Shown here: positions 18,490-26,337 of the stretch, one piece after another
Layout: each line of letters begins with the position of its first letter
Numbering within the stretch: the first letter of the stretch is position 1
Assembly (NCBI RefSeq): GCF_000243415.2
Contig: NZ_KI912270.1
Span: 4,340,001 to 4,404,000, forward strand
DNA: 64,000 nucleotides
From: Mycolicibacterium tusciae JS617
Lineage (GTDB): Bacteria; Actinomycetota; Actinomycetes; Mycobacteriales; Mycobacteriaceae
Direction of reading: 5' to 3'
The notes under the pieces: model-generated
What the model was told of the DNA's origin: nothing
The model's database searches: none
Seen by the model: only the letters and a program-made list of their open reading frames with translations
Made by a program: the position numbers and the translations under genes

Positions 18490-18846
18490 ATGAGCGATCT
18501 CAAAGGCGACCTCTCGCAGTTCGGGCCCAACGCTCCCGGCTACACGTGGACACGGGCCGATGACGTCGCACCCCTGCAGGTGTTTCCGGGCATCACCGTC
18601 AAGCCACTGTGGGAGGGCGACAACGGCGCGAAGGCATTCGTCACCGAGCTCGAACCGGGCGCGGTGTGGGGCAAAGAAGACCACCACAGCCCGGGTCCCG
18701 AGGAGGTCTTCGTGGTGTCGGGAGTGCTGAACGACGGGGCGCAGGACTATCCGGCCGGCACCTTCCTGCACGCACCGGCCGGTTCATGGCACGTGCCGCA
18801 GTCGGTCGACGGGTGCGTCCTGTTCGTCTTCTACCCCGAGGGTTGA
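18490..18846 (+). CDS. Cupin-domain protein (ChrR-like fold)
   Basis: A 118-residue single cupin. The first motif is read in GAVWGKEDHHSPGPEEVFVVSG (His, His, Glu ligands) and the second in GTFLHAPAGSWHVPQS (His). Similar short cupins occur as anti-sigma-like or acetylacetone-cleaving-type enzymes; there is no N-terminal zinc anti-sigma domain here, so no such role is claimed. The ATG at 18490 is chosen; a TTG at 18478 is next to the only AGG. It starts 29 bp after helR and may be read through from it. Confidence 0.8.
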   Translation: MSDLKGDLSQFGPNAPGYTWTRADDVAPLQVFPGITVKPLWEGDNGAKAFVTELEPGAVWGKEDHHSPGPEEVFVVSGVLNDGAQDYPAGTFLHAPAGSWHVPQSVDGCVLFVFYPEG

Positions 18847-18851
18847 GACGC

Positions 18852-19571
18852 CTACCTCCAGGCGAAGACGGGTTGTTCGAGCTCGTCGACCGGGTCGTGG
18901 CGACCCTCGAGGCACAGCCACCGCAGTTGCAGCAGCACCGCCCCGGTGGGCGCATGGATCAGGTCGTTGCCCAGAGGGATCTGAACGACGGGGCGCGGGC
19001 TCTCGGGGATGCTGATGAATCGCGGCGAATCATCGCGCTGTAGTTGATGCAGGCCGACGCGGTAGACCGCCACCACCTCATCGGGTGCGGGCCGCAGGTC
19101 GAGTCGTCCGCCGCCCCAGATGACCACCGGGGTGATCACGTAACCGGACCGGGTCGGGTAGTCGTCGAGCAGACCCAGGACAGCCGTGTGGGGCAACGCG
19201 ACACCCACCTCTTCGTCGAGTTCGCGCAGCGCGGCGTCGACGGCATCTTCGCCCGGATCCAGCCGGCCGCCGGGCAGCGCCCACTGGGCGGGGTGCGACG
19301 AGAGGCGTGATGTCCTGCGGCACAGCAGAAAGGCGGCGCCGCCCGAGACGTCGATCATGCGGCCGTCGAGGCCGGCCTCCGGCAGCAGCCGGCCGGCGAT
19401 CCAGTCGTCGACGGGTGCGGGATCCACCCGATCCTCTCCGAGTTCGGAATCGACCAGGACCACGGCGACCGCGGCATGCTTCTTCGTCGGGTCGGTCACG
19501 GCGCGGCGTTGGTGCCCGGCGAGCTGGTCGCGGACCCGTTCGCGGAGGGCGTCGTCGTAGGTGACCGTCAC
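18852..19571 (-). CDS. NUDIX hydrolase
   Basis: A 239-residue NUDIX protein with an intact box: GGRLDPGEDAVDAALRELDE followed by EVGV, matching GX5EX7REUXEEXGU. Flanks (CRRTSRLSSHPAQWALPGG before it) resemble the CoA pyrophosphatase/NudL-type group. The frame is open far upstream, but homology begins at GTG 19571 (VTVTYDDALRERVRDQL); the longer frame only mirrors the opposite-strand dioxygenase. It is divergent from that gene with 54 bp between them, and converges on the cupin gene 5 bp away. Confidence 0.88.
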   Translation of the reverse strand: MTVTYDDALRERVRDQLAGHQRRAVTDPTKKHAAVAVVLVDSELGEDRVDPAPVDDWIAGRLLPEAGLDGRMIDVSGGAAFLLCRRTSRLSSHPAQWALPGGRLDPGEDAVDAALRELDEEVGVALPHTAVLGLLDDYPTRSGYVITPVVIWGGGRLDLRPAPDEVVAVYRVGLHQLQRDDSPRFISIPESPRPVVQIPLGNDLIHAPTGAVLLQLRWLCLEGRHDPVDELEQPVFAWR

Positions 19572-19625
19572 CGCTCGACCATATGTTGTGCGCGCGTCGA
19601 GCCGTTTGGCCACATACTCGATGTG

Positions 19626-20498
19626 ATGAGCCGGGTCGACGACGTCATGCCTGCAGCGTTCATCGGGCACGGCAGCCCGATGAACGCCCTCGAACACAAC
19701 CGCTTCACGACGGCCTGGCGGGACTTCGGCCGTAGCGTTCGGCGCCCGCGCGCCGTCCTCGCCGTCAGCGCGCACTGGTACATCAACGCGACAGCCGTCA
19801 CGACGATGACGAGACCTCGGACGATTCACGATTTTTACGGCTTTCCGGAGGAACTCTTCGCCGTGGACTACCCGGCACCGGGGCTGCCGGAACTCGCCGA
19901 AGAAATCGCCGACACCGTTCACCCGACCTGGATCGGTGCGGATGTCGACAGTTGGGGCATCGACCACGGCACATGGTCGGTGCTCACGCATGCCTTCCCG
20001 GACGCCTCCATCCCTGTGGTCCAGCTGTCGATCAACGCAGACCGGCCACTGGACTACCACTTGGACCTCGGTGCCCGCCTGGCGCCGCTTCGAGCGCAGG
20101 ACATCCTGATCCTCGGAAGCGGCAACATCGTTCACAACCTCGCGAGCATGAAATGGGATTTGGGGGACACGGGCTTCGACTGGGCGCGGCGGTTCGATGA
20201 CGCCGCACGGGACCAGATGCTGCACGGACCGGACTGCTTCGGTCGACTCGTCGACCATTCCGACTTCGACGCCGCGGTGCCCACACCCGACCATTTCCTG
20301 CCGTCGGCGTACTTCGCCGGGTTGGCGGCGGCGGCGAGCCAAACCGCAGACGTCCTTGTCGACGGATACACGTACGGGTCGCTGTCGATGATGTCCTACA
20401 CGCTGGGTGCATCGGTGCCGCCCGGACCCGCGGACGGCGCGCACCGTGTGCCGGCGTCGGTGCAGCCAAGCACGTCGCCGGCCGATTCCAATATTTGA
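19626..20498 (+). CDS. Extradiol dioxygenase, 4,5-DOPA dioxygenase (YgiD) family
   Basis: About 290 residues of the LigB superfamily. AAFIGHGSPMNALE gives the first His ligand, VLAVSAHWY the second, FPEELFAVDYPAPG and WGIDHGTWSVLTHAFPDASIP the core, and ILGSGNIVHNL the last His. Bacterial YgiD-type enzymes open catechol rings in a zinc- or iron-dependent way; the physiological substrate is unknown. ATG 19626 or 19647 could start; the former is chosen. The C-terminal 25 residues are low in complexity. Confidence 0.88.
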   Translation: MSRVDDVMPAAFIGHGSPMNALEHNRFTTAWRDFGRSVRRPRAVLAVSAHWYINATAVTTMTRPRTIHDFYGFPEELFAVDYPAPGLPELAEEIADTVHPTWIGADVDSWGIDHGTWSVLTHAFPDASIPVVQLSINADRPLDYHLDLGARLAPLRAQDILILGSGNIVHNLASMKWDLGDTGFDWARRFDDAARDQMLHGPDCFGRLVDHSDFDAAVPTPDHFLPSAYFAGLAAAASQTADVLVDGYTYGSLSMMSYTLGASVPPGPADGAHRVPASVQPSTSPADSNI

Positions 20499-20523
20499 GC
20501 GGCCCCCTCCGCCCTTCGATAAA

Positions 20524-20546
20524 TATGTATGTGCTATGCATATATA
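20524..20546. promoter_or_regulatory. AT-rich dyad over the marR start codon
   Basis: TATGTATG (20524-20531) and CATATATA (20539-20546) form an imperfect 8-bp inverted repeat (7/8) that spans the ATG at 20536. In a GC-rich genome this AT-rich dyad stands out and is the expected kind of MarR autoregulation site. A possible -10 (GATAAATAT) overlaps its left side. Confidence 0.45.
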
Positions 20547-21009
20547 CGTGCTGCAATCGCGCTATGACCATCTCGACGAACTGCTGACGCGCCTTCATGT
20601 CGCGCGCCAGCGACCGAGTTGGCGGCGCCGTCTTCTCGACGGGAACACGGTCGCGAACGTTTCGACACTGCGCGTGCTGCGGGCGGTCGAGCACGCTCAG
20701 CAGACCGGTGATGGGGCCTCCATCAGCGACGTCGCGGAGTACATGGCCGTCGAACATTCGACCGCCAGCCGAACCGTAGGTGCTGTCGTCGCCGCCGGTC
20801 TGCTGACGAAGGAGTACGCCACCGACGACCAACGCCGATGCGTGCTGGTGTTGACCGACGTCGGCCGCAAGGCGCTCGCGACGGTGACCGATCGCCGCCG
20901 CGAACTGGTCGCCGAGACCATCTCCGACTGGCCCGACGCCGACGTCGACACCCTGGTCGCCCTGTTGGATCGACTGACAGAGCGATTTGAGTTCTCGGTG
21001 GGCCGATGA
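20536..21009 (+). CDS. MarR family regulator
   Basis: A 157-residue winged-helix regulator: NVSTLRVLRAVEHAQQTG, ISDVAEYMAVEHSTASRTVG (recognition helix) and LLTKEYATDDQRRCVLVLTD (wing). Start at 20536, inside the AT-rich dyad. Its stop overlaps the start of the MFS gene (ATGA at 21006-21009), so the two are translationally coupled. It probably controls that exporter. Confidence 0.9.
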   Translation: MHIYVLQSRYDHLDELLTRLHVARQRPSWRRRLLDGNTVANVSTLRVLRAVEHAQQTGDGASISDVAEYMAVEHSTASRTVGAVVAAGLLTKEYATDDQRRCVLVLTDVGRKALATVTDRRRELVAETISDWPDADVDTLVALLDRLTERFEFSVGR

Positions 21010-22256
21010 CGGCAGCGGCCACCGCCCCACCGCGGCCCCGCAGCGCACTCGGGCTGATGTTCGACCCCGTCTTCGGGGCGCTGTTCTGGGGCAAGATGTT
21101 CGCCGTCGTGGCCGTATGGACGCACGGCATCGTCGCGGCGATCGTGATGTACGACGCGACGCATTCGGCGCTGATGGTCGGCATGGTCGGGGTCGTGCAG
21201 TTCGGACCTCAGCTCATCCTGAGTCCGACCAGCGGCAAGTGGGCCGACACCGGCAACCCCGCGCGTCAGATCCTGCTCGGCAGAATGATGTGTGTAGCCG
21301 GTTCAGGTTTCGCGGCGGTGTGGCTGTTCGCCGACTCGGATCTCAAGGGCATGGCGATCGCGATCCCCGTGCTCATCGGATCCCTGCTCGTCGGGTTCGG
21401 TTTCGTGGTGGGCGGCCCGGCGATGCAGTCGATCGTGCCGAATCTCATTCGCGAGGGCGAACTCTCGACCGCCATGGCGCTCAACAGCATGCCGATGACC
21501 GTCGGCCGCATCGTCGGGCCGGCAACCGGCGCCTACCTCGCCGCTCATCTCGGTTCGGCCTCTGGATTCGCCGTCAGCGCCGCGCTGCACCTCATCTTCG
21601 CGATCTTCCTGCTCGTGGTGACCTTCCCGTCGCCTCCCGAACGTCGCGCGGGCACCGACTTCCGCGTCCGCACCGCGATCAGGTACGTGTGGCGGGACCG
21701 TCCACTGCTGCTCGCGCTGGTCGCGGTGACGACCGTCGGGATCGCGTCAGATCCGTCGATCACGTTGACCCCGTCGATGGCCGACGAACTCGGCGGCGGC
21801 ACGCATCTGGTCGGATTGTTGTCCGCGAGCTTCGGCATCGGCGCTGCGGTCGGTATGACGGTGCTGGCGATCATGGGGGGCCGGATGGCCTCTGCGCGGG
21901 TGTCCTCGATCGGTTTGGTGGGTCTGGCCGCCGGCTGCGCGTTGCTGACGATCGGAACGACGTCCGCCGTGGCGATGGCCGGATTCGCGCTGTCGGGTCT
22001 GGGTTTCGGCTGGGCGATGACCGGGCTGAGTACGGTCGTGCAGGAGCGCGCACCCGAAGAGTTGCGCGGCCGGATCATGGCGCTGTGGTTGGTCGGGTTC
22101 GTCGGCTCGCGGCCAATCGCCGCCGTACTGCTCGGCGGGGCCGCAGACCTGGTCAGTGTGCAGGCCGCGTTCGCGGTGGCCGCGGCGCTGACCGCGGTCG
22201 TGGCGCTGTGGTGCCGACCGTCGAATCTGGTGGGCCGTCTCCCCACCCGGATCTGA
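21006..22256 (+). CDS. MFS exporter (MFS_3/EntS-like)
   Basis: A 416-residue transporter with about 12 hydrophobic segments, beginning LMFDPVFGALFWGKMFAVVA and with QFGPQLILSPTSGKWADTGN as the loop 2-3 signature. The second half has LSGLGFGWAMTGLSTVVQER and RGRIMALWLVGFVGSRP. This pattern fits the DHA3/EntS group of drug or siderophore exporters. Coupled to the MarR gene by ATGA overlap, which suggests an inducible efflux pair. The substrate is not readable. Confidence 0.88.
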   Translation: MTAAATAPPRPRSALGLMFDPVFGALFWGKMFAVVAVWTHGIVAAIVMYDATHSALMVGMVGVVQFGPQLILSPTSGKWADTGNPARQILLGRMMCVAGSGFAAVWLFADSDLKGMAIAIPVLIGSLLVGFGFVVGGPAMQSIVPNLIREGELSTAMALNSMPMTVGRIVGPATGAYLAAHLGSASGFAVSAALHLIFAIFLLVVTFPSPPERRAGTDFRVRTAIRYVWRDRPLLLALVAVTTVGIASDPSITLTPSMADELGGGTHLVGLLSASFGIGAAVGMTVLAIMGGRMASARVSSIGLVGLAAGCALLTIGTTSAVAMAGFALSGLGFGWAMTGLSTVVQERAPEELRGRIMALWLVGFVGSRPIAAVLLGGAADLVSVQAAFAVAAALTAVVALWCRPSNLVGRLPTRI

Positions 22257-22263
22257 CGCCAAC

Positions 22264-23067
22264 ATGCTGACCGGAGTCTCGGAGACGGCGCTGCTGACGC
22301 TGAACGGCAGGGCACACCAAGCCCGTCACCCAAACGCCATCATCGATGACCCGATGGCCATTCGGGTCGTCGATGCGATCGACTTCGACTTCGACAAGTT
22401 CGGCCGACGCAAGGGCCAGGAGATGGCCCTGCGGTCACTCGCCTTCGACCGCGCCACGACGCAGTACCTGACCCAACATCCGACCGCCACCGTGGTCGCG
22501 CTCGCCGAAGGCCTGCAGACGAGCTTCTGGCGCCTCAGCAGCGCGCTGCCCGACGCCGAATTTCGGTGGCTCACCATCGACTTCCAACCGATCATCGACC
22601 TGCGGCACCGTCTGTTGCCCGCATCGCCGCGGATCACCAGCCTTGCGCAGTCGGCGCTCGACTATTCATGGATGGACAGGGTGGACACCGGCAACGGCGT
22701 CTTCATCACTGCGGAGGGCCTGCTGATGTATCTGCAGCCCGACGAGGCAATGGGCCTGATCACCGAGTGCGCCAGGCGTTTTCCGTGCGGGCAGATGATC
22801 TTTGACCTGCCGCCGGTGCTGGTGAAGAAGTTCGCCAAAAAAGGCCTGAAGTCCTCCAAGGAGTACCGCGTTCCGCCGATGCCGTTCAGCCTGTCGGCCA
22901 ATCAACTGGCCGACCTGGCCAATACCGTGCCCGGTATCCGGGCCGTACACGACCTGCCCATGCCCGAGGGCCGCGGCTTCGTGTTCAAGAAGCTTTTCCC
23001 GGCCTTCTGGCAGTGGCGGCTGACCAAGCAGATCCGCGGCGCCTACACGCTGCTGGAATTCGGCTGA
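22264..23067 (+). CDS. LCM/PPM-family SAM-dependent methyltransferase, variant motif I
   Basis: A 267-residue member of the leucine carboxyl methyltransferase-like family common in mycobacteria. Family blocks are SETALLTLNGRAHQARHP, VVALAEGLQTSFWRL, WLTIDFQPIIDLRHRLLP, and GVFITAEGLLMYLQPDEA. The SAM loop is altered: where most members have GxGxDTRxxRL, this one has AEGLQTSFWRL. That variant is seen in a subfamily, so SAM use is probable but not certain. It begins 7 bp after the MFS gene and may be co-transcribed. Confidence 0.8.
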   Translation: MLTGVSETALLTLNGRAHQARHPNAIIDDPMAIRVVDAIDFDFDKFGRRKGQEMALRSLAFDRATTQYLTQHPTATVVALAEGLQTSFWRLSSALPDAEFRWLTIDFQPIIDLRHRLLPASPRITSLAQSALDYSWMDRVDTGNGVFITAEGLLMYLQPDEAMGLITECARRFPCGQMIFDLPPVLVKKFAKKGLKSSKEYRVPPMPFSLSANQLADLANTVPGIRAVHDLPMPEGRGFVFKKLFPAFWQWRLTKQIRGAYTLLEFG

Positions 23068-23221
23068 GCCGGTTCGAATTCGATGTCGTGCAGGCTGGAC
23101 AGCTTGCCGCTCGTCAGACAGGGTCGCAGCCGCCGCACTGGCAGGCCGCGTGGCCAGATTCCGACGAATGTTGTCCATCAGGCAACTGGCCCGCCCCATC
23201 CCGGCTCGGCAGTGTGGCGGT

Positions 23222-23923
23222 ATGACCAACCAGCAACATGCTCCGTCGACCGCCGCCGCAGGTGATCCGGCCGAGTGGAACCTTCCGGACTCCGAGATCT
23301 GTTCCGCGGCTTTGCGATTAGCGATCGACGTGTCGCCGGCCTTCCTCACCAACCACTGCGTCCGAAGCTATATCTTCGGGCGCGAGCTCGCCGCGGCCAA
23401 GGGGTTGCGCAGTGGTGTCGACTATGACGACGAGCTGGTCTTCCTGGTTTGCCTCCTGCACGACCTCGGCGTCACCGACTACGGTCTCGGCGACCAGCGG
23501 TTCGAGATCGACGGCGCCGATGCCGCGGCGCGCTTCCTTCGTGAGCGCGCCGTTCCCGACGATCGGGTCACCACGGTGTGGCAGGCCATTGCGCTGCACA
23601 CCAGTGTCGGGCTGGCGGAACGGTTCGGCCCCGTACAGTCGCTGTCCTACCTCGGAATCTCGCTGGACATCAACGGCATCGACAAGGATCTGCTCTCGCC
23701 CGGGTTCGCCGAGCGGGTGCACGCCGCATGGCCCCGGCAGAACCTCGGCTATGCGATCACCGCGGCCATCGCCGACGGCACCCGGTCCAACCCGATGAAG
23801 GCGCCCCCGTTCTCGTTTCCCGCTCACATCCACTCGCTGATCAACGGTGGGCCGCCGCTCAGATTCCTCGACCTCGTCGCCGCCTCGGGTTGGGGGGATC
23901 AGCCCTTGGAGTCGCCTGGCTGA
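23222..23923 (+). CDS. HD-domain protein, cyanamide hydratase-like
   Basis: A 233-residue HD-superfamily protein. Ligands can be placed in NHCVRSYIFG (His), VCLLHDLGVTDYG (HD pair), and AIALHTSVGLAE (His). The layout AFLTNHCVRSYIFGRELA is typical of proteins annotated as cyanamide hydratase-like, for most of which the substrate is unknown. The start at 23222 follows a 154-bp intergenic gap with no feature I can support. Interesting given the cyanase 36 kb away, but there is no functional link in sequence. Confidence 0.82.
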   Translation: MTNQQHAPSTAAAGDPAEWNLPDSEICSAALRLAIDVSPAFLTNHCVRSYIFGRELAAAKGLRSGVDYDDELVFLVCLLHDLGVTDYGLGDQRFEIDGADAAARFLRERAVPDDRVTTVWQAIALHTSVGLAERFGPVQSLSYLGISLDINGIDKDLLSPGFAERVHAAWPRQNLGYAITAAIADGTRSNPMKAPPFSFPAHIHSLINGGPPLRFLDLVAASGWGDQPLESPG

Positions 23924-24038
23924 GGTGACACCCGCGCTGATGTCGCAAATGGAAACCCACCGGTGTCGAAATTCGTGATGGACACCGGGCCGTGCAGGCC
24001 CAAGCATGGATGCCGCTAGCCAGGAGAGGCGGTTGGGG

Positions 24039-25137
24039 ATGACGATCAGTGTGGCCGAGCGCGCGGAACTGCGGACGGCGGTGGGCGAGCTGCTGCGCGA
24101 GAAGTGCACCGAAGACGACGTGCGCCGTGTGATGAGCACCGACGACGGCTTCGATCGCGAGCTGTGGAGCCGGCTGGCTGAGCAGGGCGTTCTCGGCATG
24201 CTCGTCGACGACGACCATGGAGGTCTCGGTTTCGGCCCGCTCGAACTCGAAGCCGTCGCCGAGGAAACCGGTGCGGCCCTGCTGCCCGCCCGCGCCGTTC
24301 ATTTCCAGTGCGGTGCTGACGGTCGCACTTATCCAGGCCGCGGGCACGGCCGACGACAAGCAGCGGCTGTTACCGGGGTTGACCGACGGCACGATCATCG
24401 GCACTGTTGCGCTGACGGGAAAGTCCGGCTCGTGGACGGTGGACGGTATCGACGTGCGCGCCGACGCCGACGGCACGCTCTCCGGCGCCGCGCACTACGT
24501 CACCTGGGGTCAGGTGGCCAATGTCGTACTCGTGGTTGCTCGCACCACCGACGGTGTCGCAGTGTTCGAAGTCGCGACGGATGCAGACGGCTTCGAGCGC
24601 ACCGCCGCAACGGTTTTCGATCCGACCGTGCGGTTGTCCACGTTCACCTTCGCGAACACACCCGCACGTCGGCTCGGCACCGCGGGTTGGGAAGCCGTGC
24701 AGACGGCGCTGGACTACGCGGTCATCGCGTCGGCCGGTGAACAGGTGGGCGGATCGCGGCGCATCTTCGACATGACCGTCGAATACCTCAAGACCCGCGT
24801 CCAGTTCGGCAGGCAGATCGGTAGCTTTCAGGCACTCAAGCACATGGCCGCCGACCTGCTGCTCGACGTCGAGAATGCGACGTCGGCTGCCCAGCACGCC
24901 GCCGCCGAGAAGGCCGCGGAGAGCGAGGCATCCGACGGGGCAGTGGCGTTGGCCGGCTTCGCCTGCGCCGAGGCGTACGAGAGCATCGCCATGAACGCGA
25001 TCCAGATGCACGGCGGTATCGGTTTCACGTGGGAACATCCCGCCCACCTCTTCCTGCGCCGGGCGCGCACCGGACTGCAGCTGTTCGGCGGCCCACGGCT
25101 GCATCGCGAGCGGTACCTCACCTCGAAAGGTGCCTGA
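24039..25137 (+). pseudogene. Acyl-CoA dehydrogenase disrupted by a 4-bp duplication
   Basis: The N-terminal part (ISVAERAELRTAVGELLREK ... LEAVAEETGAALLP) and the C-terminal part (FISSAVLTVALIQAAGTADD ... IQMHGGIGFTWEHPAHLFLR) of one FadE-type protein are in different frames. They join at 24285-24292 where CCCG occurs twice; deleting one copy restores ALLPAPFISSAV and gives a normal protein of about 364 residues. The C-terminal frame also has VEYLKTRVQFGRQIGSFQAL. This member looks like one subunit of an alpha2beta2 pair with the next gene. A 4-bp tandem duplication is a likely real mutation; assembly error is possible. Confidence 0.85.
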
Positions 25138-25138
25138 C

Positions 25139-26332
25139 ATGACGACCCCGGCCCTGCCCACCCCCGACGAACTGCGCGCCGAGGTCCGAGACTGGTTGCG
25201 CGACAACTGGACTCCCCTGCCCAAATCAACCGATCCCTGGGCGTCGTCCCCGGAGCGCATCGCGTGGCTGGAGAAGGTCCTCGACGCCGGCTACGCGGTG
25301 CCGACCTATCCCGCCGACTGGTTCGGCCGTGGATACCCGAACAAGCTGGCCAACGTCATCGGGCAGGAGTTCGCGGCGATCAAGGCGCCGGGTTCGCGTC
25401 AGGACAAATACAACATCCCGGCCAACACCGTGCTCGCGCTCGGCACCGGAAAGCTCAAGGACGATCTGCTGCGCGGCTTTCTCGTCGAGCGGTCCCGCAC
25501 CTGCCTGCTCTACAGCGAGCCGGGCGCCGGCTCCGACCTAGCCAGCGTGCGCACCACAGCGGTGAAGCAGGGCGATCAGTGGGTGGTCAACGGGCAGAAA
25601 GTGTGGACGTCGGGCGCACAGACCGCCGACTACGCGCTGCTGCTCGCCCGCACCGACTGGGACGTGCCGAAACACAAGGGGCTGAGCCTGTTCATCATGC
25701 CGATGAAGCAGCCGGGCATCGACGTGCGGCCGCTGGTGCAGATCACCGGCGAATCCCACTTCAACGAGGTGTTCATCAGCGACGCCACGGTGCCCGACGA
25801 CTACCTGCTCGGTGGCGAGGGCAACGGCTGGCGGGCATTGCAGACGGCACTGGCCTACGAGCGCTCCATCATGGGTGACACCGGGCGCGGCTCACGAAAC
25901 CGCAAGGCCGACAGCCTGATCGAACTGGCCCGCGAAAACGGCGTGCTCGACGATCCGGCCGTCCGCTATCCCCTGGCCGCGGTGCTGGCCATGCGCGAAC
26001 TCAACAAGCTCAACAACGCCCGCGCCAAAGCCGCTACCGCACAGGGCACGTCGAGTTCGATCATGTCCCTCGGCAAGCTCGCAATGTCGAAGATCCTGCA
26101 CACCGAGGCGGCGATGAAAACACAGATCATCGGCGCCCAGGCACTGTTGGCCGGACCCGACAATCCGGAAGCCGACGACGTCAACTTCCTCACGCTGAAT
26201 GCGTTCTTCACCTCGATCGGCGGTGGCACCGACCAGATCCAGCGCAACATCATCGGGGAACGCGTGCTCGGCCTGCCGAAGGAACCCGAAGCCGACCGCG
26301 ATATCCCGTTCCGGCAGGCTCGCCGGAGCTGA
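25139..26332 (+). CDS. Acyl-CoA dehydrogenase
   Basis: A 397-residue FadE-type flavoenzyme. N-terminal LRAEVRDWLRDNWTPLP, then YSEPGAGSDLASVRTTA and WVVNGQKVWTSGAQTADY (FAD/substrate), a mid domain FNEVFISDATVPDDYLLGGE, and the C-terminal TDQIQRNIIGERVLGLP. ATG 25139 is preceded by GAAAGG 8 nt away. It follows the broken FadE gene directly, and a CoA-transferase gene follows 5 bp later. Such paired dehydrogenases usually act on steroid or branched-chain CoA side chains; the substrate is an inference. Confidence 0.92.
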   Translation: MTTPALPTPDELRAEVRDWLRDNWTPLPKSTDPWASSPERIAWLEKVLDAGYAVPTYPADWFGRGYPNKLANVIGQEFAAIKAPGSRQDKYNIPANTVLALGTGKLKDDLLRGFLVERSRTCLLYSEPGAGSDLASVRTTAVKQGDQWVVNGQKVWTSGAQTADYALLLARTDWDVPKHKGLSLFIMPMKQPGIDVRPLVQITGESHFNEVFISDATVPDDYLLGGEGNGWRALQTALAYERSIMGDTGRGSRNRKADSLIELARENGVLDDPAVRYPLAAVLAMRELNKLNNARAKAATAQGTSSSIMSLGKLAMSKILHTEAAMKTQIIGAQALLAGPDNPEADDVNFLTLNAFFTSIGGGTDQIQRNIIGERVLGLPKEPEADRDIPFRQARRS

Positions 26333-26337
26333 CCCAC

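Noticed and set aside
19574..20444. Upstream extension of the NUDIX frame
   Set aside because: It is only the antisense of the dioxygenase gene; NUDIX homology begins at GTG 19571.
20987..22270. 427-codon frame overlapping the MFS exporter on the same strand
   Set aside because: Arg-rich out-of-frame text; the MFS frame has clear membrane segments and the ATGA coupling.
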